DNA of 64,000 nucleotides. It comes from Roseinatronobacter monicus (GTDB lineage Bacteria; Pseudomonadota; Alphaproteobacteria; Rhodobacterales; Rhodobacteraceae). The stretch is taken from NCBI RefSeq assembly GCF_006716865.1, contig NZ_VFPT01000001.1, positions 3,095,001-3,159,000 on the forward strand. The letters run 5' to 3'. Under the pieces are notes generated by a model. That model saw only the letters and a list, made by a program, of their open reading frames with translations, searched no databases and was not told where the DNA came from. Position 1 is the stretch's first letter. Each line of letters opens with the position of its first letter. Below, one piece after another: positions 9,047 through 16,390 of this stretch. The translations under genes and the position numbers were made by a program.

Positions 9047-9937
9047 ATGACTATTCGTATCGGCAATGCTCCCTGTTCATGGGGTGTCGAGTTTCCCGAC
9101 GATCCGCGCAACCCACCTTGGCGGCGCGTGCTGAAGGAATGCGCGGACGCCGGATATACCGGGATCGAACTGGGGCCCGTGGGCTTCATGCCAGAAGACC
9201 CGGCGCTGCTGGCAGAGGCTTTGACCGAACATCAACTGGAGCTGATCGGCGGCGTCGTGTTCCGCGCGTACCATGACCCCGATCAGTGGGACAATGTGCT
9301 GGATGGCGCGGTGCGCACCTGCAAGGCACTGGTGGCCCATGGTGCGCAGCATCTGGTGTTGATCGATTCCATCTCTCCACGCCGCGCGCCCACAGCCGGG
9401 CGCGCCGATGCCGCCGAACCGATGGACGCCGCCGAATGGGCAGCATTCCGCGACCGCATCGCCCATGTCGCGCGGATGGGGACTGAGGAATACGGCCTGA
9501 CTGTGGGCATTCACGCCCATGCGGCAGGCTTTATGGATTTCGAGCCGGAACTGGAGCGGTTGCTGGAGGAAGTGCCCGAAGACATCCTGAAAATCTGCTT
9601 CGACACAGGCCATCATTCCTATGCGGGCTTTGATCCCGTGGCTTTCATGCGCAGGCATATGGACCGCATTTCTTATATGCATTTCAAGGATATCTCGCCA
9701 AGCGTAAAGGCCGATGTCATCGCAAAGGGCACCGGGTTCTATGAGGCTTGCGGGCAAGGTATTTTCTGCAATCTGGGACAGGGGGATGTCGATTTTCCGG
9801 CGGTGCGCCAACTGCTGCTGGATCATGGCTTCCAAGGCTGGTGCACCGTCGAGCAGGATTGCGACCCGACGCTGGATGTCTCGCCCGTCGATGATGCGCG
9901 CGCCAACCGGGAATACCTGCAAAACATCGGGTTCTAA
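9047..9937 (+). CDS. Sugar isomerase/epimerase-type TIM barrel (IolE/IolI-like)
   Basis: A 296-residue AP-endonuclease-2-type TIM barrel. The N-terminal IGNAPCSWGVEFPDDP, GIHAHAAGFMDFEPELE, FDTGHHSYAGFDPVAFM and MHFKDISP carry the expected metal-binding Glu, Asp and His residues. The operon has no other dehydratase. This protein is therefore the likely 2-keto-myo-inositol dehydratase (IolE role) or an inosose isomerase (IolI role). The sequence alone does not decide between them. ATG 9047 follows the upstream stop by 13 bases. Confidence 0.7.
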   Translation: MTIRIGNAPCSWGVEFPDDPRNPPWRRVLKECADAGYTGIELGPVGFMPEDPALLAEALTEHQLELIGGVVFRAYHDPDQWDNVLDGAVRTCKALVAHGAQHLVLIDSISPRRAPTAGRADAAEPMDAAEWAAFRDRIAHVARMGTEEYGLTVGIHAHAAGFMDFEPELERLLEEVPEDILKICFDTGHHSYAGFDPVAFMRRHMDRISYMHFKDISPSVKADVIAKGTGFYEACGQGIFCNLGQGDVDFPAVRQLLLDHGFQGWCTVEQDCDPTLDVSPVDDARANREYLQNIGF

Positions 9938-9949
9938 GGGGGTTCTGGC

Positions 9950-11080
9950 ATGAAACTGAATTGGGGAATGATCGGAGGCGGCGAAGGCAGCCAGATCGGA
10001 CCTGCGCACCGTCTGGGCGCTTTGGCGGATGGCAACTTCACGCTGTCGGCGGGCGCGCTGGATCATGATGCCGACAAGGGCCGCGCCTATGCGCAGCGCC
10101 TTGGTGTGGCACCTGATCGCGCCTATGGCGACTGGCGCGAGATGCTGGCGGGCGAGCGCGGGCGTAACGACCGGGTGAATCTGGTCACGGTTGCCACACC
10201 GAATGCCACGCATTTCGAGATCACCAAGGCGTTTCTGGAAGCAGGCTTTCATGTGCTGTGCGAAAAGCCCATGACCATGACTGTGGAGGAGGGCGAGGAA
10301 ATCGTGCGCGTGGCGCGGGCCGCTGGCAGGATTTGCGCGGTAAATTACTGCTATTCCGCCTATCCCATGGTGCGCGAAATGCGCGCCCTGGTGCGCAGCG
10401 GTCAGATTGGCCGTGTGCGTCTGGTGGTCACGAATTTCAGCCACGGCCATCATGGCGATGCCACCGATGCCGACAATCCGCGCGTGCGTTGGCGCTATGA
10501 TCCGGCGATGGCGGGGGTGTCGGGGCAATTCGCCGATTGCGGCATTCACGCGCTGCATATGGCCAGTTTCATCACCGGCAATGAGGTGGAAACGGTTTCT
10601 GCGGATTTTGCCTCGACCATCCCCAGCCGCGTGCTGGAAGACGACGCTATGGTGAATTTCCGCATGGCGGGGGGCACGGTCGGGCGGCTTTGGACGTCAT
10701 CCGTGGCGATTGGTCGTCAGCACGGCTTTGATATTCAGGTCTTTGGCGAAACCGGCGGGATGCGATGGGCGTCGGAACAGCCCAATCAGGTGTATTACAC
10801 ACCTGTCGGGGGCCGCACGCAGATCATGGAAAAGGGCGAGGCGGGCCTGAGCAGCGATGCTGCGCGCCTAAGCCGTGTCGCAATTGCCCATCCCGAAGGG
10901 TTCCCGCTGGCTGTGGCGAATATCTATGTCGATCTGGCTGCCGCCATCCGGGGCGAGGCGCGCGACGGGTTGCCTTTGGCCGAGGATGGCCTGCGCTCGA
11001 TGGCGGCGGTCTATGCTGCGGTTGCTTCGGCTCGGGCTGATGGTGCATGGATCGATGCAAGGCCACCCATATTTCGCTAA
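9950..11080 (+). CDS. Gfo/Idh/MocA-family dehydrogenase, second of the rightward unit
   Basis: A 376-residue oxidoreductase. The dinucleotide loop is GMIGGGEGSQIGPAHR, the CEKP box is LCEKPMTMTVEEGEE, and GQFADCGIHALHMASFI holds the catalytic His. The insertion in the Rossmann loop and the length separate it from IolG and from the gene at 7918. It probably oxidises another polyol or inositol derivative. It is 12 bases after the isomerase gene and ends 10 bases before the convergent regulator gene. Confidence 0.78.
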   Translation: MKLNWGMIGGGEGSQIGPAHRLGALADGNFTLSAGALDHDADKGRAYAQRLGVAPDRAYGDWREMLAGERGRNDRVNLVTVATPNATHFEITKAFLEAGFHVLCEKPMTMTVEEGEEIVRVARAAGRICAVNYCYSAYPMVREMRALVRSGQIGRVRLVVTNFSHGHHGDATDADNPRVRWRYDPAMAGVSGQFADCGIHALHMASFITGNEVETVSADFASTIPSRVLEDDAMVNFRMAGGTVGRLWTSSVAIGRQHGFDIQVFGETGGMRWASEQPNQVYYTPVGGRTQIMEKGEAGLSSDAARLSRVAIAHPEGFPLAVANIYVDLAAAIRGEARDGLPLAEDGLRSMAAVYAAVASARADGAWIDARPPIFR

Positions 11081-11090
11081 AGCACCCTGC

Positions 11091-12101
11091 TTAGGCTTGC
11101 GTCATGCCTGCGGGCCGCAACGTGCCGCGTTCAATCACGCGACAAGGGAAAAGGCGCGTTTCGGGGTGGCGGTCAGGGTGCTGTATCGTTTCAACCACCA
11201 GATCAATCGAAGCGCCAATAATCTGGGCCACAGGCTGACGGATCGTAGTCAGGTTGATGTTTTCCCAGCGCGACATTTCCATATCATTCAGCCCGATGAT
11301 GCCAATGTCATCAGGCACGCGCAGCCCCGCGTCGCGGATGGCCGACAGCGCCCCGATTGACAGCACGTCATCCCCGCAGAAATACGCCTCGGCCGACGTG
11401 CTTTGCAAAAGCCGCTGCATTTCCGCGCGGCCTGCATCGAAAGAATAGGCGCTGGCATAGCTGATGCTGACCTCGATTTCGGGGTGGCTGGACAACGCAT
11501 CGAGGAACCCGCCTGCGCGATCCTGGGTCGAAGTCGCCTTTTCGGGACCGCCCAAAAAGGCAACAGACCGATGCCCGCGCGCAATAAGCGCCTCGGCGGC
11601 CATACGACCGCAGGCGATGTTGTCAATGCCGACCACATGCACATGCGGGATTGTGGTGTAGCGGCCAAAGGAGTGCACGACCGGCACGCCTGCATCGCGG
11701 AACGCTTCGGCAAAGCTGGGCGGCAAGGTCGAGGACGCCACGATCACGCCATCGACGGAATATTGCCGCAGCATTCTGACAGAATTTGCGGGATCGGTTT
11801 CATCGCTGAGGTTCACCAGCAATGGCCGCAACCCGCGATCTTGCAGTCCTCGGGTAAAGAGGTCGAACACTTCCAGAAACAACGGGTTGTGAAAGTTGTT
11901 CGAGACAAGCCCGATCAGTTTGGTGCGGCCCGTAGTTAATGACGAGGCAATCGCATTCGGGCTGTAGCGAAGTTCTGCGGCCGCTTTCTCAACCTTGGCG
12001 CGGGTCTTGGCCGACACCGACGCCCCTTCGGTAAAGGTGCGCGAGACCGCAGAGCGCGAGACACCCGCGCGAAGCGCCACGTCTCTCAGAGTCACTGCCA
12101 T
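11091..12101 (-). CDS. LacI-family transcriptional regulator of the inositol region
   Basis: A 336-residue regulator. The helix-turn-helix is at residues 3-25 (TLRDVALRAGVSRSAVSRTF), followed by the hinge helix YSPNAIASSLTTGRT and a periplasmic-binding-protein-like effector domain (about 60-330). ATG 12101 is chosen because the HTH starts immediately after it. It is divergent from the ABC importer. The perfect palindrome at 12177-12196 suggests autoregulation and control of the importer, and the second palindrome suggests control of iolD and the dehydrogenases. The effector is probably an inositol or an early intermediate. Confidence 0.85.
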   Translation of the reverse strand: MAVTLRDVALRAGVSRSAVSRTFTEGASVSAKTRAKVEKAAAELRYSPNAIASSLTTGRTKLIGLVSNNFHNPLFLEVFDLFTRGLQDRGLRPLLVNLSDETDPANSVRMLRQYSVDGVIVASSTLPPSFAEAFRDAGVPVVHSFGRYTTIPHVHVVGIDNIACGRMAAEALIARGHRSVAFLGGPEKATSTQDRAGGFLDALSSHPEIEVSISYASAYSFDAGRAEMQRLLQSTSAEAYFCGDDVLSIGALSAIRDAGLRVPDDIGIIGLNDMEMSRWENINLTTIRQPVAQIIGASIDLVVETIQHPDRHPETRLFPCRVIERGTLRPAGMTQA

Positions 12102-12176
12102 TTTTCCATCCAACTGCTTTGGCACGCCTTCTACTACAGACCACCCTGCCCCGAAATATACCATTTTTCCAATTCT

Positions 12177-12196
12177 TTTTGCAACCGGTTGCAAAA
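12177..12196. promoter_or_regulatory. LacI-family operator, copy 2
   Basis: A perfect 20-bp palindrome with the core TTGCAACCGGTTGCAA, identical over 16 bases to the site at 7873-7888. It lies between the divergent regulator gene and the substrate-binding-protein gene, about 80 bases before the latter's ATG. Confidence 0.87.
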
Positions 12197-12276
12197 TGAT
12201 TGATTCGGGATTACAGTTCGCTCAGGGCTTGAAGGCGAGGACCTGCATTTGCCCAGAACATGTTTGGGAGGACATC

Positions 12277-13224
12277 ATGAAAACAACGATCAAGACGATT
12301 GCGGTCAGCGCCGTTGCGGCGACTGCGCTGATGGGCGCCAGCAGCGCCATGGCCGAGGGAGAGCGTTATGTGCTGGTCAGCCACGCGCCCGACAGTGACA
12401 GCTGGTGGAACACCATCAAGAACGGTCTGGCACTCGCGGGCGAGCAGATGGACGTCACGGTGGAATACCGCAACCCGCCCACAGGTGACTTGGCAGACAT
12501 GGCCCGCATCATTGAGCAGGCAGCAGCAAGCGCGCCAAATGGCATTATCACCACGCTGGCGGACCCCGATGTGCTGTCAGGGCCAATTCGTGCGGCTGTG
12601 GAATCGGGCATTGATGTCATCATCATCAACTCGGGGACACCCGACGCAGCGCGCGAACTCGGCGCGTTGATGTATGTGGGGCAGCCAGAATATGACGCAG
12701 GTTTCGCCGCCGGACAACGCGCAGCGGGGGATGGCATTTCCAGCTTCCTGTGCGTTAACCATTACATCTCGTCGCCCTCTTCGACCGAACGCTGTCAGGG
12801 CTTTGCGGACGGTCTGGGTGTTGATCTGGGCAACCAGATGATCGACAGCGGGCAAGACCCGAGCGAGATTCAGAACCGCGTGACCGCGTATCTCAACTCG
12901 AACCCAGACACGGACGCCGTGCTGACGCTTGGCCCCACATCTGCCGACCCGACCATTCTGGCGCTGGAGCAGATCGGTTTGGCGGGCGATATCTATTTCG
13001 GCACGTTCGATCTGGGCGGGGACATCGTGAATGCAATCCGCGACGGTGTAATTCAGTGGGGCATTGATCAGCAGCCCTTCCTGCAAGCTTATCTGCCGGT
13101 CATCGTGATGACCAACTATCACCGCTACGGCGTGCTTCCGGGCAACAACATCAACTCTGGTCCGGGTTTCGTGACCGCTGATGCGCTGGATCTGGTGGCC
13201 GAACTGGCAGGCGAATACCGCTAG
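12277..13224 (+). CDS. Periplasmic sugar/inositol-binding protein of ABC importer
   Basis: A 315-residue ribose-type substrate-binding protein. Residues 1-26 form a classical signal peptide ending in SSAMA before EGERYVL. The mature part has the two-lobe pattern of the family (VSHAPDSDSWWNTIKNG, GIDVIIINSG, VLTLGPTSADPTI). The ATG is preceded by GGGAGGACATC. Permease and ATPase genes follow, and a LacI operator lies upstream. Inositol or a related polyol is the inferred substrate. Confidence 0.85.
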   Translation: MKTTIKTIAVSAVAATALMGASSAMAEGERYVLVSHAPDSDSWWNTIKNGLALAGEQMDVTVEYRNPPTGDLADMARIIEQAAASAPNGIITTLADPDVLSGPIRAAVESGIDVIIINSGTPDAARELGALMYVGQPEYDAGFAAGQRAAGDGISSFLCVNHYISSPSSTERCQGFADGLGVDLGNQMIDSGQDPSEIQNRVTAYLNSNPDTDAVLTLGPTSADPTILALEQIGLAGDIYFGTFDLGGDIVNAIRDGVIQWGIDQQPFLQAYLPVIVMTNYHRYGVLPGNNINSGPGFVTADALDLVAELAGEYR

Positions 13225-13241
13225 AGGTCTGACGCTTCTTG

Positions 13242-13267
13242 AGTGGGCGCGGACTATCGCGCCCACT
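13242..13267 (+). terminator. Strong intercistronic hairpin between binding-protein and permease genes
   Basis: Perfect 10-bp stem AGTGGGCGCG / CGCGCCCACT with a 6-base loop, followed by TTTC. It lies 17 bases after the binding-protein stop and about 43 bases before the permease start. It could act as a partial terminator or a 3'-stabilising hairpin, giving more binding protein than membrane components. Confidence 0.7.
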
Positions 13268-13310
13268 TTCTCACCTAGGTTCTCTTTCTGCCGAACAGGA
13301 GGCGTGTGCG

Positions 13311-14426
13311 ATGTCTAGTATGGGCGTGGCCGTTGACGAACGTATCAAGGAAACCTCGAAGCTGCGAAAAGCCCTGATCCGGCCAGAGCTGGGTGCCATC
13401 GTGGGCACAATCGCCGTTTTCTCGTTTTTCATCATATTTGCCGGTGACAGCGGTATGTTCAACGCGCAGGGCGTTCTGAACTGGTCAACCGTATCGGCCC
13501 AGTTCATGATCATCGCCGTGGGTGCCTGCATGCTGATGATCGCAGGCGAGTTTGACCTGAGTGTCGGGTCCATGATCGGGTTTGCAGGCATGTCGATCGC
13601 GCTCATCTCGGTCACGTTGCAATGGCCTGTCTGGATTGCGATTCTGCTGACCTTCGTTCTGTGCACCGCTGTGGGAGCGCTGAATGGCATCATTGTTGTG
13701 CGCACGGGCCTGCCTAGCTTCATCGTGACACTGGCGTTCCTGTTCATCCTGCGCGGATTCACGATTTTCTTTCCACAACTGATCGAGCGGCGCACCATTA
13801 TCGGCGGCATTTCCGAAAGGGCCGAGGGCGACTGGCTGGCTCCGCTATTTGGCGGCAAGATCGGCGGCGGCTTTTTCAACTGGCTGGCGGATATGGAGCT
13901 GATCGGTGTCTTCACGCGTGGCACGCGCATGGGCGAGCCCATCGTCAATGGCATTCCGATGCTGATTGTCTGGGCCCTTGGGCTGATGGTTGTCGCCCAT
14001 ATCGTGTTGACGCGGACACAATTCGGCAACTGGATCTTTGCCGCAGGCGGTGACGCACAGGCGGCGCGCTATGTCGGTGTGCCTGTGAACAGAGTGAAAA
14101 TTCAGATGTTCATGTTCACGGCATTCTGCGCCTGTGTGTTTGCCACCTGTCAGGTCATGGAATTCGGCTCTGCCGGGGCGGATCGGGGCCTGCTCAAGGA
14201 GTTTGAGGCAATTATTGCTGTGGTCATCGGCGGCGCGTTGCTGACAGGCGGGTATGGGTCGGTCATCGGGGCGGCACTTGGGGCGTTGATCTTTGGTGTT
14301 GTGCAACAGGGATTGTTCTTTGCCGGTGTGGAATCCAGCCTGTTCCGGGTGTTTCTGGGCGTCATCTTGCTGTTTGCGGTGATCCTGAACACATATATCC
14401 GCCGCATCATCACGGGGGAGCGTTAA
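13311..14426 (+). CDS. ABC sugar/inositol importer, permease
   Basis: A 371-residue RbsC-type permease with about nine hydrophobic segments. AGEFDLSVGSMIGFAGM and GLPSFIVTLAFLFILRGFT are characteristic of ribose/inositol permeases, and EFEAIIAVVIGGALLTGGYGS is the conserved cytoplasmic loop. An insert at about residues 165-215 is longer than in RbsC. ATG 13311 has AGGAGG at good spacing. One base separates it from the ATPase gene. Confidence 0.85.
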   Translation: MSSMGVAVDERIKETSKLRKALIRPELGAIVGTIAVFSFFIIFAGDSGMFNAQGVLNWSTVSAQFMIIAVGACMLMIAGEFDLSVGSMIGFAGMSIALISVTLQWPVWIAILLTFVLCTAVGALNGIIVVRTGLPSFIVTLAFLFILRGFTIFFPQLIERRTIIGGISERAEGDWLAPLFGGKIGGGFFNWLADMELIGVFTRGTRMGEPIVNGIPMLIVWALGLMVVAHIVLTRTQFGNWIFAAGGDAQAARYVGVPVNRVKIQMFMFTAFCACVFATCQVMEFGSAGADRGLLKEFEAIIAVVIGGALLTGGYGSVIGAALGALIFGVVQQGLFFAGVESSLFRVFLGVILLFAVILNTYIRRIITGER

Positions 14427-14427
14427 G

Positions 14428-15219
14428 ATGGAACCCTATGATCACAACCCGATTGTCGAGATGCGCGATATTGAAAAGCATTTCGGCCCGGTCATCGCAC
14501 TGAACGGCGTCAGCTTCGATATTCGCCCCGGCGAGTGTCATTGCCTGCTTGGCGATAACGGCGCTGGCAAATCGACCTTTATCAAAACGATGGCAGGCGT
14601 GCACAAACCCACAAAAGGCGCGATCTTTTTCGAGGGCCGCCAGATGAGTTTCGACAGCCCCCGCGATGCGATGGAAGCGGGCATCGCCACGGTCTATCAG
14701 GATCTTGCCATGATCCCGCTGATGAGTGTCACACGCAATTTCTGGATGGGGCGAGAACCGATCAAACGGGTTGGCCCGTTCAAATTCATGGACTTCAAAA
14801 CCGCCAATGAGGTGACGATGGAGGAGATGCGCAAGATGGGCATCAATCTGCGCTCTCCGGACCAAGCGGTCGGCACCTTGTCGGGCGGCGAGCGGCAGAC
14901 TGTGGCCATCGCGCGCGCAGTGCATTTCGGCGCGAAGGTCCTTATTCTGGACGAGCCGACAAGCGCGTTGGGCGTGCGCCAGACCGCGAATGTGCTGTCC
15001 ACCATCGACAAGGTCCGCAAGACCGGAATCGGAATTGTCTTTATCACCCATAACGTGCGCCATGCTTTGGCCGTTGGCGACAGGTTTACGGTGCTGAACC
15101 GTGGCAAGACGCTGGGCACAGCCCAACGCGGGCAGATCACCCCAGAAGAATTGCAAGACCTGATGGCAGGCGGTCAGGAAATGGTCGCGCTTGAGGGCTC
15201 ACTTGGTGGAACTGTCTGA
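14428..15219 (+). CDS. ABC sugar/inositol importer, ATP-binding subunit
   Basis: A 263-residue single-domain ATPase. Walker A is GDNGAGKST, the signature is LSGGERQ, and Walker B is VLILDEPTSALG. Most ribose-type importers carry a fused double ATPase of about 500 residues. This single-domain version instead resembles the sugar ATPases used as a homodimer in some proteobacterial inositol/xylose systems. It overlaps the following iolB start at the TGATGG junction. Confidence 0.83.
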   Translation: MEPYDHNPIVEMRDIEKHFGPVIALNGVSFDIRPGECHCLLGDNGAGKSTFIKTMAGVHKPTKGAIFFEGRQMSFDSPRDAMEAGIATVYQDLAMIPLMSVTRNFWMGREPIKRVGPFKFMDFKTANEVTMEEMRKMGINLRSPDQAVGTLSGGERQTVAIARAVHFGAKVLILDEPTSALGVRQTANVLSTIDKVRKTGIGIVFITHNVRHALAVGDRFTVLNRGKTLGTAQRGQITPEELQDLMAGGQEMVALEGSLGGTV

Positions 15220-16016
15220 TGGCGCATTTGTTGCGCAAGCCCACCGCGCAGGGTGGGCGCATCCATGCAATCACACCTGAAGATGCAGGCTGGCACTTTG
15301 TCGGGTTCGATCTGTGGCGACTTGCGCCCGGCGACGTGGCGACGGGCCAGCTTGACGGGCGCGAAGCGATCCTTGTGCTGGTCGAGGGCTGCGCCGATCT
15401 CACCGCAGATGGTGTGTGGCTTGGCGAAATGGGCAACCGGCTGGACGTATTCGAGCGCAGCGCGCCCCATTGCCTGTATGTGCCCCCTGCCGCCCCTTGG
15501 CAGGCCCGCGCCACAACGCAGTGCACGCTTGCCGTATGCAGTGCGCCCAGCCCCGGCGGGCGGCCTGTTCAGGTTCTTGGCCCTGACGGCATCGCGCTGG
15601 AAGTACGCGGCACTGGCACCAATACCCGCTACATCAACAATATTGCGATGGAGGGGCGCGATGTGGCCGACAGCCTGCTGGTGACCGAGGTCTTCACACC
15701 TGCCGGTCATTGGTCATCTTACCCGCCCCACCGCCATGACGAAGATGACTATCCCGCGCTGACCTATCTCGAAGAGACATATTATCACCGGCTGAATCCG
15801 TCCGATTGCTTTGGCATTCAGCGGATTTTCACGGATGACCTGAGCCTTGATGAAACCTTGGCCCCAGCGGATCATGATGTCGTTCTGGTCCCAAGGGGGC
15901 ATCATCCATGCGCGGCCCCGCATGGGGTAGAGATGTATTACCTCAACGTTATGGCTGGCCCACGGCGGGCATGGCGCTTCCAGACGCATCCGGCCTTTGC
16001 GCATATGAACACCTAG
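15219..16016 (+). CDS. iolB: 5-deoxy-glucuronate isomerase, IolB family (copy 2)
   Basis: A 265-residue protein with the regular IolB length. The zinc motif is PPHRHDED followed by LEETYYHRL, and GHHPCAAPHGVEMYYLNVMAG forms the C-terminal cupin signature. It is translationally coupled to the ABC ATPase gene. It differs strongly from the IolB at 4102-4941, which argues against a recent duplication. It is the last gene of the importer unit. Confidence 0.85.
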   Translation: MAHLLRKPTAQGGRIHAITPEDAGWHFVGFDLWRLAPGDVATGQLDGREAILVLVEGCADLTADGVWLGEMGNRLDVFERSAPHCLYVPPAAPWQARATTQCTLAVCSAPSPGGRPVQVLGPDGIALEVRGTGTNTRYINNIAMEGRDVADSLLVTEVFTPAGHWSSYPPHRHDEDDYPALTYLEETYYHRLNPSDCFGIQRIFTDDLSLDETLAPADHDVVLVPRGHHPCAAPHGVEMYYLNVMAGPRRAWRFQTHPAFAHMNT

Positions 16017-16390
16017 GGCAGCAGTCAGGCGCTTTGGCACTAGGCCTGTCCCTGCATGGTGGTGCATCAAACGGGGCCCGTGTTGGAGAACCGCCGCTGC
16101 ATGGCTGTGACCAAGAATGCAGATTGGGGCACCCTGCGGCTCCGCCAGCGCTTTGCGCATGTCACACGCGCCAGAGCATGAGGGAATAGGCAAGGCGCGT
16201 CGGCCACGACGTGCAGAAAGCCTTTGCACAGAACGGCGTTGACTGCTTTACTTCTGTGAAATGCCACACAGGCGATCACGCCCCTTTCTCTGCACTAGTC
16301 ATGACAGCACGCAGGGGGGCATCGGCACTGTAGCGCAGCGGCGCTTCGGTTCACCTTGCGACACATACCGGCAGAAAAGGAACCTAACTC
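16017..16390. other. Intergenic stretch with no recognisable gene
   Basis: The 374 bases between the second iolB and the VWA gene show no convincing coding frame, no tRNA-like T-arm and no strong terminator hairpin. The segment directly before 16391 contains a GAAAAGGAAC ribosome-binding sequence for the VWA gene. Confidence 0.5.

Noticed and set aside
9077..10558. 493-codon reverse-strand frame across the isomerase and dehydrogenase genes
   Set aside because: High-GC antisense frame opposite two well-recognised genes, with His/Arg-rich composition and no domain.
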